Source: Ceratothoa steindachneri (lineage: Eukaryota > Arthropoda > Malacostraca > Isopoda > Cymothoidae). Taken from it: a stretch of 64,000 nt of DNA. The DNA lies in assembly GCA_963969495.1 (NCBI GenBank), contig OZ018318.1, forward strand, positions 169,904,658-169,968,657, written 5' to 3'. This document shows, in pieces, positions 36,401 to 49,100 of this stretch. The notes beneath the pieces were generated by a model. It had not been told where the DNA came from. It did no database searches and was given only the letters and a program-made list of their open reading frames with translations. Each line of letters begins with the position of its first letter. Positions within the stretch are counted from its first letter, which is position 1. A program made the position numbers and the translations under genes.

Positions 36401-37482
36401 GTAGAAAGCTTGTAAAAGTGAGCACTCTGCCCTGGTGAGCCTAGTGCTCAAACTAAACAGAACATGCTCCACTGGAATCCAACAATTGTGTCTACACTTT
36501 CACTGGGCCAGCTGAAAAGTCCACTTGTCTCTGAACATTTCATGAAATCCACTTTAACATCATTCTGTTCCTCAGAATACTCCAACATACCATTTTCTAT
36601 CATACAGCCATGCAGCAATTCATCTATATTAACAGGTCAGGCCTTTTTTTTTGTTGTAGACCACATGTTCCTGCGCCCCAGGGGGATATAGGCCTCCCCT
36701 CAATGCTGGAATGTCCCTCCCCTCCCTCTCTCTTTTTTCTTTTTTTTTTTTGCAAATTTTAGAATAGCCTTGTAATAGGCTAGAACTGTAATTACTGTGA
36801 CATGCCCTTAAAGTCAGTTGCCAGATGGGCAAATAAAAAAAAAATTACATTAATCTTGTCATAGACTCCAGGGGGGGGGAATTTTTTGTTTCATGGACAT
36901 CTGCAAAAATTTGCTTCATCACCAACTCTACATTATGAGGCAGGATGAAGCAGTGGTGTGAATGAGTTCCTGTAAGAGATTTTGCTAGACCATATCATTC
37001 ACTCAGTTTGAACTTTTTTGCTGTATTGTCTGAGGAAATTATTGTTTGAAATGGGTATAAGAATTAAATCCCTTTGGTACGCTGAGATGCCTATTGAAAC
37101 ATTTCACTTGGTAGTGAGAATGTGACCTAATGTGGTTGCTTGGATGCTTGCATGTGCAATAATCCTCTTCACAGCAACCCCACTGCCATTGCATGGACTA
37201 TTGCCATGGTTGGTTGCAAAGAAATGCAACTCTGCCAAAAGTCTGTCATCTCTGCGGTGACAGGTTTGAGTAATTTTGGCAGTTTTTACATTAGGTTGCT
37301 GCTGCCCCATCACTCAAATACATCACCCTTGATATGGTTGGAAAATTCTTTTTTTTAAACAGTCTGAGTTGACATGAGCTCAATGATTTCAACTTGCCTC
37401 CATCATTGTAATACACTACAAGTGGGTGAAGGGTGGCTTGGGCATTGTTCCAATAAAAGTCAAGAGATGAAAGAAAAATCAT
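36400..37482 (-). pseudogene. Transposon-like multicopy gene fragment (FFATNHG-type)
   Basis: Minus strand: FYWNNAQATLHPLVVYYNDG, then ISRVMYLSDGAAA. In another frame come DDRLLAELHFFATNHGNSPC and NGSGVAVKRIIAHASIQ (37313-37104), then EYSEEQNDVKVDFMKCSE near 36590. I recognise the order (N-A-T-LHP, YxSDGAA, HFFATSHGK-like, CDG-like) from abundant unnamed repeat-encoded proteins in aquatic invertebrates, but I cannot name the family. Broken by stops and frameshifts. Biochemical role unknown. Confidence 0.5.
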
Positions 37483-40227
37483 TAACCCTTTGTCATTTCA
37501 ATAATGTTAATTTGTTATAGACTTTTATGATTAATAGGATTTTCCTCATTTTAATAATAAGCCGAATGCTAAAAAAATTGTTATTTTTCACATTGAGTAG
37601 AAGGAATTAAGTTGTTAATTATATTGTCCTTCTATAAATTGTATATTTCATTGCCATCACTTACTATCTACATGGTCAATCACACCTCACTAAAGGGGGG
37701 TCCTCCTTACTGTAACCATTTTTTGATCACTATAGATCAGAAAATATAGGCTATTTAAAATAAGCTTTTTATGGTATCTTTCCAAATCACAATAATATGG
37801 GAGAATATTGCTAGTAACTGTAATAATGAACACAGCTTAAGGTCAAAATCTGGAAAAAAAGTTAGATGGCAAACAAAAATCTAGTTTTTGCGAGCTAATA
37901 AATTGAAGGGGCTTCATCTGAGCTCATTTTGAATGCCCGAGTCTGAAAGAACAAGTAAAAGTACCTTCTGATAACAATTTTCAGCTTTCTCTCTCGTTGG
38001 GAGATGAAGATATGCTCTCCCAAATACCCTAAAAATACTTTAAGCATTTCATGTGTGCCAAAAAAGGGGGACATGCAAAACTTGAGGGATAATATTATCA
38101 AGTTTTCATCAAAATTTGAAATGATGACCCAAGAACCCCCCGGTTAAAATGTCATTGGTTTGGAGTTGAATTGAGTCAGATTTTCTTTCCAGACTGAATC
38201 TATTTCTTAAAAGTTTCATTGTTTAGTTTCTCATTATAATCATTTTTTTTCCTCTATTTTATTTCCTTTCTGCATTTTACTATAAAACCATTTGTATTTT
38301 GAGGTTTGATTTTTGCTGTCAAAGACTTGTTTACTTTTTAAGTTTTTCATTTAGTAATGGAATAAACAATGCAATTTAGGTCTCTTCCGTACTACTTTAT
38401 TTCAAGGTTTTTATTTTCTCTCTGAGCCTCGTACTTTCCAGAATGGAGTGCAGCTTCTAAATGTATCTTCTGCACCTTTTGATTCATCATAACTTTAATT
38501 TCTTTGTGAACCTCTCTTCACTATATATCTAGAATATATTAAAAAGTAGTATCTTCAACCTTTCCCCTTCTCCCCAAACTCTCCAATCAGAGTTTTTAAT
38601 GGGTGAAACTCAAATTTTTTTAATGGTTGATTTTTTTTCAGATTCGCTTCATCAAAAGCATGAATTTTCCTCATGGGTTAAGAGGTGAGTTGTAATACAT
38701 TTCAGAATACTTTTGGAATATGACAATTGTGATTATACTGATTATTTTAAAGTGATCCAATAAAGTCATTCATCTTGAAGTGATCCAATAAAGTCATTCA
38801 TCTTGTTTTTTAAAAAATTAGTACTTTAGATTTGCAATTGATTGTATTGAAGAAACATTTTAGTAAACCAAGAATGTTTTCTTTGCACCCAAATGGATAT
38901 CTAATTTTTGGACAGGTTATTATTAAAAAAACCTTTTTTATATATCTATAGTATGTTCTATAGGCATGTATACCACAATTTAATGAGTTATTAGGTGAAA
39001 AAACAAATATGAAATATTTATTTAGATGAATTTACCGCTTCTTGCAAAATGTATGAATTAAAAAAAATCAAGTAAAGTTCTATTGAGGATAACTATTTTT
39101 GTACTAAAATATAAATTCAGAATATTGTGGATAAGACCTTTTTTGTAGTATCCTCTAAAAAAATTGAATGTCTTATCAATCCATCACATCCATTATTTAA
39201 CACACTTATGACTTCTTATGCATGATTATTGTGGTCATGTACCAATAAAGACTCAATATAAATTATTAACTAGTGTTATAGTTGAATTATAAAATGTTCT
39301 GAGTTGACCTGTAAAGAAATTAAATTTGAGTCGTAATAAAATTTATTGCTAGAACTTTACTTTTTGGGCCACTTTCCTCTTGAGTGAGGCTGATGTCCTC
39401 CAGACATGTCACCAGATCTGTTGTGTGTTGGGGTGAGGTTTATTCTGTGTTTGTACGTTTGGACGAGGTGAGGGTAGTTAGTGTTGGTGTTTTATTAAGT
39501 TGTAGTTTAGGGGTGGGTGGGTGGGAAGGTTATTTTAGTGCTATTCATAGTAATTGTTTTTGTTGGGAAGGAATTATTTTATTGCTCTGCTGAAGTGTTG
39601 GGTTCATAGTATATTTAGGTGTACTCCAATTTGTAATATTTTTGTTTCTGCACATAAGTGTAGGATAGTAGTGGCTTGTGTGTTTTCTATACTATTTTAC
39701 TCTAGTCTAATGCCATTTGCCAGCATACTCTCATGCAGCTTCCAAGTATATTCCACACTCAAAACTTATACTACTCTCATTCACAATACATTTTATTAAT
39801 GTTAGAATTAGGGATCTGGACCATTGTTATCTAGAGCACTTGGTTGCCACTAGGAAGGCAACCCAAATTAGGACTCCACCCAATAACTAACCATGTCCAA
39901 TGTGGCTTAACTTCACTAAACTTTGGAGCATTGTTTCCACTTGGCTAAGACATACACCACCCTAGAAGTTTAAAACATAATACTTGTTCAAGGGCAATGT
40001 CACATAAGTCTTGTCAAATGTTTTCATCAATATTTCCAAATCCTTCTCTCTCTCTCTCTCCCTCTCAGCTATATCAATAAAACATTCCATCTTGCTTCCT
40101 CTTCCCTTATTCTCTTTCATATTTACCTCAGTACTCCATATCAAACCACTCAATCCTCACATTTCACCTGAATGCATTCCTCATAACTTAAATACTTTTC
40201 ATACCATCCAACAGTTTATTACTTAGA
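37483..40227. other. Long stretch without recognisable genes
   Basis: AT-rich. A 28-base unit is duplicated in tandem at 38750-38777 and 38778-38805 (AAGTGATCCAATAAAGTC and following bases). Frames near 39384-39799 lack motifs. Nothing else supported. Confidence 0.5.
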
Positions 40228-40557
40228 ATATGCCATGAAGCTTCATTAGAACAGGTCATACAACTTCATTATAACATGCCTTAAGTCTTCATTAAAACAT
40301 GTCATAAAGCTGTTAGAACATGCTAGGAGGCTTCATTGGAACATGCTATAAAACTTCATTAGAACATACCATAAGTCTTCATTAGAACATACCATAAGTC
40401 TTCATTAGAACATACCATAAGGCTTTGTTAGAACATGTCATAAAGCTGTTAGAACATACCATAAGGTTAACATGTCATAAAGCTGTTAGAACTTACCATA
40501 AGGTTTCATTAGAACATGCCATAAGGCTTCATTAGAACATGCCATAATGCTTCATTA
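40228..40557 (+). repeat. Minisatellite with ~24-bp unit
   Basis: About 13 imperfect copies of CTTCATTAGAACATGCCATA followed by AGG. Variant units lack the CTTCATTA part and instead read AAGCTGTTAGAACAT. Some neighbouring units are identical, suggesting slippage or unequal exchange. Confidence 0.9.
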
Positions 40558-41990
40558 TCTATGTACTCATAAGATTCGTTGATTCATAAAAGGCTTTCTT
40601 CACACTGGATCACTTATGTTCTGAGTGTAAATCCTTGCTCTGCACACATTCCCACCTCCTCTAAATCCATCTTGCTCATCTTCCAATCCCTAAGTGATCC
40701 TTGTACACCCAATCTGGATTTTCATATATACCATGCCTACAACACTCAACAGACTTGTTTATCTTTAGTAGTCTTGCATTCATCTTTCTCTCCTTTACCA
40801 TTTTACATCACTTCCATACCTGAAACACCCAGTTTCCACCTGCACAGCCTATTATATTTACATTTGCTTCATCTAACATACCCTCATTCCTTATACAATT
40901 GATTAAAGTACTCTCACCATCTATTTTTTACCTCATTGCCATTCTTACTGCATTCTAGAATCCCTTTGATGTTCATAAGATCCTCATTCCTCTTTCATCC
41001 AAATGGTTTCCTAATTACTCATTTCATTTTTCTATTTGTCTCTTATGTATTCTTCAGCCAATATCTACTTGACATGCTCATCTGCATGATTAAGTATTTG
41101 TAGGTATGCCTCCCTTTGCCCCCTCCCCTTTGCACTGCATATTTCACATCATTGCCCTGTTCAGCGTTTCATTTTCTTTTCCCACTTCTATCCTAACCAC
41201 ATACAAGGGAGGAAAATGAGTTTGCTTTCCAGGTTGTAGTGTCAGAGAGTTCTTTCAGGAGGTACACTTCTTACAGCACTTGCACTCTTCCAAATCCATT
41301 CATTCCTCCTTGATTTCCATAATATTGGTTAAGATAAATCGCCATTACTGCACCTTGTTTAACTTGAGAGTATATCTATAGCTTTTAAACTTTAAATCTG
41401 ACTGGGTTCCTTGGTTCCTTCCTCATTCTTGCATTTACCTTCTTTCCACTCAGCATTCCTACCATTTGTCTCATCATTTCACTTCAGCCTTCTTTCATTC
41501 ATCCTGCACCTTTGCTGGTGGCCACCAAATAGTCATTGTACAACTTAAAAGGTTTTGTCTTATAATGTAAGAGTAAAAAACCTTTCCAATTAAGCATTGA
41601 AACTGACGTTTTCAATAATGAGGGATTGAATATCCTGCATTAAAGATACCCTTGGAATGAATGAATAGTGCCAAAAATAAATGCTGCAAAGCCCAAATGG
41701 ACTAGCCCGCAGCCAAATTCAAGGACGGTAATTTGCATGAAAATTCTCAATAAAAATATAGACATCTGGAGAATATACAAAAATATAGCTATGAAATTAA
41801 AATCAATAGAATGGAAGTACAGGAATTTAAAACCATCAAGGGGTGTAGAAGGATATCAAAAATAAACTATTGAGAATTCGACAAAGGGTAAAAACATAGA
41901 CTATAGATGGATCAACAATAGATACAAGAACAGAGAATATAAAATCATGAAACAATATATTAAATTTTGGCTAAAAGATTAGATTCTTTT
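40558..41990. other. Unassigned stretch
   Basis: C/T-rich on the plus strand up to about 41500, with a 107-codon frame at 40579-40902 that has no motif. No gene supported. Confidence 0.4.
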
Positions 41991-42580
41991 AAAAATGTAA
42001 AAATTCTATTCACTAAAAGAGACATGGGTCTCAGACAAGATGCCCCGCAGAACCTGTTGGGGGGGGGGGGATCTGCCCAGTAATGAAAGGGAAGACCCTT
42101 GTCCTAAGATTTCTCAAAAGGGGACACTCCGCAAAGATGTGAAGGATGAACCCCACACAGGATGCACAAAGGTGGGGGCTGCCCATTCATCAAGTGCCCA
42201 TGAGTGAGGCGACAATGGCCTATCCTCAGTTGGCACAAAATAACCTCCAGTCTACGTGACCATGGGAAGAATGAAGGTTTTATGGAATGGAGCTTGATGG
42301 AAGGAAGCTCATCTCACATCTTCTGCCATAAGCCAACTACATATTCGGTGATGAGGGGGATAGACATCACAAAGTAGGACTGGGGCTGATGGGGGTTTTC
42401 CCAATGATGCCGCCTCCTTGACCGCAGCATCTGCCCTTTCATTACCTGGGATGCCCAGGTGACTGGGCACTCAGCAACGACACTGTCGGAATAGGCACAG
42501 GCATTTGCTTGCATCTTAACCATTGTCTCTTGTGTTGACTGTGATAATAAAGAACCAAGCTTTCTTCGCACCTAACATTC
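41990..42580 (-). pseudogene. I/jockey-type LINE 3' fragment: RNase H end and C-terminal zinc motif
   Basis: The minus strand, in two or three frames, encodes the end of an RNase H domain (CVPSHLGIPGNERADAAVKE-like after frame correction), then YPLITEYVVGLWQKM. Then comes LHSIKPSFFPWSRRLEVI, LCQLRIGHCRLTHGHLMN and PPPLCASC with HIFAECPLLRNLRTR. The Cys-x2-Cys...His-x4-Cys end resembles that of the I-type copies at 46169-53600, but the sequence is clearly another family. Truncated and frameshifted. Confidence 0.65.
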
Positions 42581-42759
42581 TTGTCCTGAAATGCTTCATC
42601 ATGCCTTGTCCTTAATGATGTACTGATTGATAATCAGTCAGTTTATGTGGAAACTGAGCCCAAATTGAACAAACCATCTTTGGTGAAGCCTCACCCGTAA
42701 GGCTTTATTTCCAGGCTGGGAGCGGTGTCACTTATTTCACTTTTGGGGGTGGTTTAATT

Positions 42760-43370
42760 TAGAATTGAACATTTTTATTCATATTTTCTGTGAATTTTGA
42801 ATACTTTTTTAAACTTTATAATTTCATTGAATAAAATATATAATTAATAATAGCACATTTTTGTTGTAGTTGAATTTACCCTGATTAAAATACTCGCCAT
42901 GTGTTTATGCCTTAGGGATAGCACAGCACCTTAAAAATAGTTATTGCTATGATATTTTGGGCTGATAACCTCTCATCCGGATATGTCGACCACAATAAAA
43001 TTATTATTCATATTTTTGAGGAATTTTGATTATTTTTTTGGTTGTAGTTGAATTTACCCTGATTAAAATACAGGTGTTTATGCCTTAGGGATAACACAAC
43101 ACCTTAAAAATGATTATTAATATGGTATTTTCGGTCGATATCCTACCAGAATATGTCTACCACGATAAAAATTTTAATTCATATTTTCTATGACCTTTGA
43201 TAATTAATTTTTTTATGTTTCTTAATTAATATCAACACATTTTTTGTAGTTGAATTTATCCTGATTATAATACTGACCACTCAGCATTTATGCCTTAGGG
43301 ATAGTACAACACCTTAGAAATGTCTACTGTTGTATTGTTTTAGGCTGCTAACATATCAAAATAGGTTTAG
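42760..43370 (+). repeat. Three tandem copies of a ~180-200-bp unit
   Basis: The landmark TGTAGTTGAATTTACCCTGA followed by GTTTATGCCTTAGGGATA and ACACCTTAAAAAT occurs near 42863, 43046 and 43245. Unit spacings are about 183 and 199 bases. Moderately diverged. No coding sense. Possibly a short satellite or a non-coding transposon interior. Confidence 0.8.
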
Positions 43371-43499
43371 TGTGTTATAAATAGGAAAAAAAGTAAATAA
43401 TCATCATTAATTTAAAAAAAAAAAATTGCAGAATTTTTCTTACCTCCCTATAATACATATTTTTAATTTTTATTGTGAAGTTAATATTTTCAAACATTA

Positions 43500-45480
43500 G
43501 GGAGAGAAGACAATAATGGCAACCAAATCAGCGACTGGGCAAAAGTCAAAGAGGAAAAGAAAATAGTCTGCAATTCAACAATAAACTACTCTGAAAAAGG
43601 TTTTCGAGTCCTCACTCAACATGCAAAATATAATAAGCATATTATGAAGCTGCTCAACAAAATTGGGCCCAACTTGTAATTGCAAATAATTCTGAAGAAG
43701 TGTCTGGACCTAAGAAAATTGAACTGTGCTAAAAAAAAGAAAGATGTAAGCTACAACAAGGCAGAGCCTATTTGGGCTATGAAAATGGTTTTAAGTAACT
43801 ATTCTGCCTCATCATTTTATATGAGGAGACAACAAATGTTGAAAACTTTAAAGAATTACAAATTTGTTTAAGATATTTTTCTGAAACTAAGGCAAATAGT
43901 CACAAGCCATTTGAAACTGTTGTTGAAAATATAAATGATGCACTTAACAGTGCCTACTTAAAATATGAAAACATGATGTTAGGACCTGATGGTTCAAATG
44001 TTAATAAGTCAATTTTTACAAATATGAATGAAATCATAAAACAGACACTCAGTAAGAGCTTACTTGATGTAGGAACATGTAATTTGCATGTGGTTAATAA
44101 TGCCTTCAAAAAGCTATTCAGTTGTTTGGTACTGATGGCTCATGCTGTCCTCTATTATTGGAAACATTACATAACTTTTTTGATGATTGTTCAGGGTGAT
44201 GCCAAGATTTTAAATAAATTCAAAGTGAATTACAACTGCCCAATCACAAGATCTTGAAACATGTGTCCAGTAGATGGCTATCTTTGGAAGCAGCAGCCAT
44301 CAGATTTTTGGAGCAGGTTTCTGCCCTACAAAAATACTTTTTAACTTATATTCCAGAAAAAAATAAACTAAGAACCTGATGAGCAATTTTTATTATAAAG
44401 AAATTGCAAAATGTTTTAAAAGCCAACAAATATAGCAGGGATGAAATTTATTGTAGACACATGTCCAATTTTTACTGAATTTAATAAAAAATTTCAAACC
44501 TTCAGCCCATTAATTCATCAACTGCATGATGAGTTAATTAATTAATGTTGCCAATAAAATATCAAGCAGGATATTCAAAAGCTCTGACCTTGCCTCAGCA
44601 AATGGCTCTGAAGATATGAAAAACTTATAAATGAATGGGAAACCAGTGCCTTACTTTCGAAACATGTGATTCGTGGTGGTGGTATTGAAAGTGAGTATAA
44701 CAGCCTGCCTGAAGAAAAAAAAGAGAAGATTTTTTTAAAGTTGCCGTAGTTTTTATAAAGAGTGTTTAGATGCCTAAATCCTGTTAACATAAAAAAAATA
44801 ACCATTGTTTGACATTTAGATTATTAGCAAACTTTACCCTATGGATTTTGAGATAGTTCGCTTTCAAGATGAGTGGAAACCTTTACAGGTTAGTGACACC
44901 AATAATATTGACGCAAGATATTGATGTCCACATTTTTTGGAATAAGATTTTTAATTAAAAAATAGCAGTGGTGAAATGAAATACCCCTTCATTTCAAAAT
45001 TTGCGAAGGCATCCTTTTCACAATGGAATTCAGATGTGGAAAGAGGTTTCTCCATCAGTGGCAATATTTTGGATGAAACCACTCCTTCAATGTCAGTTGA
45101 AATGCTTAATGTAAAAATGAATAAAAAATATGGACTAAAAACATATAGTAATAAACCTGAACTGGTCCCTATTACTAGAAAGCTTTTGAATATGGCTCAT
45201 TCAGCACATGTAAGATACAAGGCTCATTTAGAGGAAATAAAAGATAAAATAGAAGAAGAAAAACAGGCTGCTGAAAAGTTTGAAAGAGAAATAGAAAAAA
45301 AAGAAGCTTTCATGCTTACAAAAAGAATAAAAATCAAAAAGCCTTCAATGAAACAAGTGAAAGACTGAAAAAAGGTATTCCCCAAAATGACTTGATGGAA
45401 ATCAGGATAGCTAATGCAATGCTAGTCATATAAGACTAAAAAGGAGGAAGCAGAGAGTTCTGCAGCTGAAGAAAAAAATA
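43500..45480 (+). pseudogene. hAT-type transposase remnant (second hAT)
   Basis: The plus strand encodes, in order, an N-terminal stretch (YFSETKANSHKPFETVVENI), the catalytic-core block MMLGPDGSNVNKSIFTNMNE with LLDVGTCNLHVVNNAFKKLF at 43973-44257, and middle parts in several frames. The end is a 130-codon frame at 44976-45368 with FSQWNSDVERGFSISGNIL, the dimerisation motif region, followed by a Lys/Glu-rich coiled-coil-like tail (EEIKDKIEEEKQAAEKFERE). Middle sections have stops. Terminal repeats were not located. It differs from the hAT at 22875-24868. Confidence 0.7.
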
Positions 45481-45948
45481 ATATTTTCAAAACTTGAAAA
45501 ACAGAAGAACCGCCTTAATTAGTGACCACTTTGAGAAACATAAAGAGAATAAGGTGCAGTGGTTATGTTATGTCAGTTAGCCTATTTATATTTTTTTGTT
45601 AATTTTAATTTTTAATCAGTGATATTGACTTGTTTAGTATGTAAGTATTATTAATAAAGGCCATTGGACTATGTTCTGAACATGCGTGGAATCTGTCATT
45701 AAAAAGTTAAAATTAATAATTTTTTTGTTTTCCTGTGTAACTCATAGTAAAAAACTTAAATCTTTAGGATATTTCCTTAATTAAATGTGAAGGTCTGTAG
45801 AAGATTTACTTTTAAGTCTATTACCTAAACTTTTAGTTCATTATATAGCTAATAAATATTTAATTTGTAAGAACTTGCACCATTATTGTCACTTTTCTAT
45901 TAACATTTATCGCTCCTAGCCCTGTATTCCTATAGTGAAGACCCTGTA

Positions 45949-46168
45949 AGGGGCGCGGAGATTTGCCATCCTTGCGGCCATGTTGACGGGACTCAGCACC
46001 CTGTCCAACCCCAGCTTAGCCTCTTCTCCTTCCTTCAAAACACTTGTTTCTTCACTTTTCATACAGCCCCCCTCTGTAAGGGGCGCGGCGATTTGCCATC
46101 CTGGCCGCCGTGCTGACGGGACTCACCACCCTGTCTGACCCCAGCTTAGCCTCTTCTTCCACCGTCAG
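45949..46168 (+). repeat. I-type LINE 5' UTR, two tandem units
   Basis: The segment GTAAGGGGCGCGGAGATTTG at about 45949 recurs as GTAAGGGGCGCGGCGATTTG at about 46076, each followed by GCCATCCTxGCxGCCxTGxTG and CCCCAGCTTAGCCTCTTCT. The same segment starts the elements at 57131 and 60660, so it is the 5' end of this LINE family. Tandem 5' units can act as promoter monomers in some LINEs (family knowledge, not shown here). Confidence 0.75.
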
Positions 46169-49100
46169 CTGACTTCGACGCGGGGGACTTCCGCCGCGTC
46201 GTGGCACGGTTGCCGAGGCCCTATCTCTTGCTTGGAGATCTGAACGGCAGGCATCCTCTCTGGGGAGATTACACCATAAATCCCAGGGGACAAGTCCTTG
46301 CCGATCTGATCGAAGAGCTTGAGATGGGTGTCCTAAACGTGGATGAGTTTACGCATCACTGTCCGAGAACCGCTTCATTTTCTTGCCTTGACCTATCTTT
46401 GTGCTCTTTGGATGCACAGCCTGATTTTGATTGGGGGGTGGTTGATGACCTCCATGGTAGTGATCACTTTCCCATTCAAATATCATTTTCAGGGCAACTG
46501 CCGCCTGAGAGACCACCTCGGTGGTGCTTGGCGCGGTGGCCTGCATTTCAGGAAATGACTGAATTCTCTATCTCAGTCGAGGAGTTTAGGTCGGTAGATG
46601 AGGCCGTTGAGTTCTTCTCCGGCAACCTCATCGCCGTGGGCCTGACTACTATTCCTAGGACGTCTGGCCGTTTTGCACGCCGACCACTCCCATGGTGGTC
46701 GGCCGAGTTTAAGACGGCCCTCAAACAGAAGCGTTATGCCTACATGCGCTATAAGCGCCGCCCGAACGATTTCACTGTCGCTGAATTTCGTCGGGCTAGG
46801 GCTAGGTTCCGGTATATTTGGAAGCACGCCCGCCGCTCTTCTTGGCGGGCATACGTGTCTTCACTTAACGGGAAGACCCCTTTAGCTGAGGTGTGGAAGC
46901 GAGTCAAAAGGATTCGGGGCAAGTTCTCGCAGGACCCCCCTCCCGTTCTCCAGGAGAATGGGACCGCAATCTCGGACCCCGCGTAAGTGGCGGAATCCTT
47001 AGCGACCGCTTTTTCCGCATTCTCTAGCCGTGATGCTGCTCCGCCAGCATTCAATGCACGTCGTGAAGTCGCGGAAGGCCGCCGGCTGGACTTTACCTCC
47101 AGAGGCGGAGAACCCTTCAACGACAAGTTTACTGTGAGTGAGTTGCGTTCCGCTCTCGCTTCGTGCGCGGACACCGCCTATGGTCCGGACGATGTCCCGT
47201 ACGCCATACTTCGACACCTGGGTGAGCGAGGCATGGCCTTTCTGTTAGATTTGTTCAACAGGATCTGGGTGGAAGGTCTTCTCCCAGACTCCTGGCGAAT
47301 CGCTACTGTGCTTGCCTTTCGCAAGCCGGGGAGAGATCACTCTACTCCGACCGGTTTCCGCCCAATCTCTCTAACCTCTTGCGTGTGCAAATTGATGGAG
47401 AAATTGGTAAATGTTAGATTAGCCTATTTCCTGGACAGCGGAGGCCATCTGTCTTCTGCACAGTGCGGCTTCCGTAAGTTCCACTCCACGTCGGATGCTC
47501 TGCTCCGACTGGAAAATGCCGTCTGCGAGGCTTTCCTTCGTAGACAGCACTACGCCACGGTGTTTTTTGATCTGGAGAAGGCCTATGATACCGCATGGCG
47601 ATACGGTATCATGGAGACTCTCCACACGATGGGGGCGAGGGGACGCCTCCCAATGTTTATATCTGAATTTTTGCGAGATCGTCGATTCCGCGTACGGGTG
47701 GGGGGAGCCCTCTCCGGCCCAAAGGAGCAGGAAGAGGGTGTCCCGCAGGGAAGTGTCCTCAGTGTCACACTCTTTGCCCTGAGCATCAACGGCATCACCT
47801 CGGTGCTGCCGGAAGATGTTCTCGCTACGCTCTACGTGGACGACCTTTCGATCTCTTTTGGCGCGGCCCAGATGCCAACTGTGGAGCGTCGACTCCAACA
47901 AGCATTGAACCGCGTCTCTCGCTATGCCGAAGCGCACAGGTTTCGGTTTTCTTTGGCCAAGACTAAGGTGGTGCACTTCTGCCGCCATCCACGGCTTCAC
48001 CCCGACCCAGATTTGTTTCTTAATGGGGTGCGTCTGGATGTGGTTGAGTCGCACCGTTTCCTTGGTCTTGTATTCGACCGACGCCTCACCTGGGAGGCTC
48101 ATATTCGCAGCCTTAGGGTCTCTTGTACCCGCGCCATGGACATTCTCCGTTCCGTGACGTTCAGCGCTTGGGGCGCTGATAGGGCTACTGCCTTACTTTT
48201 TTAGGGATCCTTTGTTCGCTCGAAGCTCGACTACGGATTCGAGTTTTATGCATCCGCAGCCGAGCGTTTATTGCGGAAGGTGGATTCGATCCACCACACC
48301 GGCCTTCGCCTTGCGACCGGTGCCTTCCGCACTTCCGCCATGGAGAGCCTGTTGGTCGATGCTGGGGAGATGCCACTCGCTCTGCGCCGCGTGCAGTGCA
48401 TCACCCGCCTGTACGCGCGAGCCCGGCGCCTCCCTCAGTCACCAACAGCTCTCACTGCTTCCGCAGCTGATCTCGATGGGGCCTTTGCCGCCGAGAAACG
48501 CCAGTCATACCCTAAGCCCTTTGGGTTTAGGGCCAGGAAACTCCTTCGAGAGGTAGATATAGCTCTCGGGCCGGTGGCGCCCCTGGTTCTGCCCAGGACG
48601 CCACCCTGGAGGGTACCACATTTGGCTATTTGTCGCCACGCCTCTGCTCCCAAAGCTTGTACTGCGCCGGGAGTATTGCGTTCGACCTTTTTGGAGCACA
48701 CATCGTGTCACGCTGGAACCGTGCCAGTGTATACGGATGGCTCCAAGTCCGAAGAGGGGGTCGGCTTCCACGCCGTATCCCCTCTTTTTGAAGTCAGTGG
48801 GGCTCTACCAGGCGCTGCGTCTGTCTTCACGGCCCAGCTGGTGGCAATACACCACTCGGTACGGGAGATTACGCGACGTGCCCGGTTCGGAGACCGGATT
48901 GTGATCTATAGCGACTCACAAAGTGCCCTGAGTGCTCTCGTGGTATTGGAATCTCCGCATCCCCTGGTTCGCGATATCCGTGACGCCACGGTTTTGGCGA
49001 GCCGGGCAGATGTCGAGATTATCTTCTGCTGGGTTCCTGGACATGTAGGAATTGCGGGGAATGAGGGCGCCAAAGAGTGTGCGAGGACTCTGCGACGGAC

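Noticed and set aside
39384..39799. Two short hydrophobic frames
   Set aside because: Composition-driven, no motif, no splice or start support.
40579..40902. 107-codon plus frame (SSKSILLIFQSLSDPC...)
   Set aside because: No domain, skewed C/T composition, no homologue recognised.
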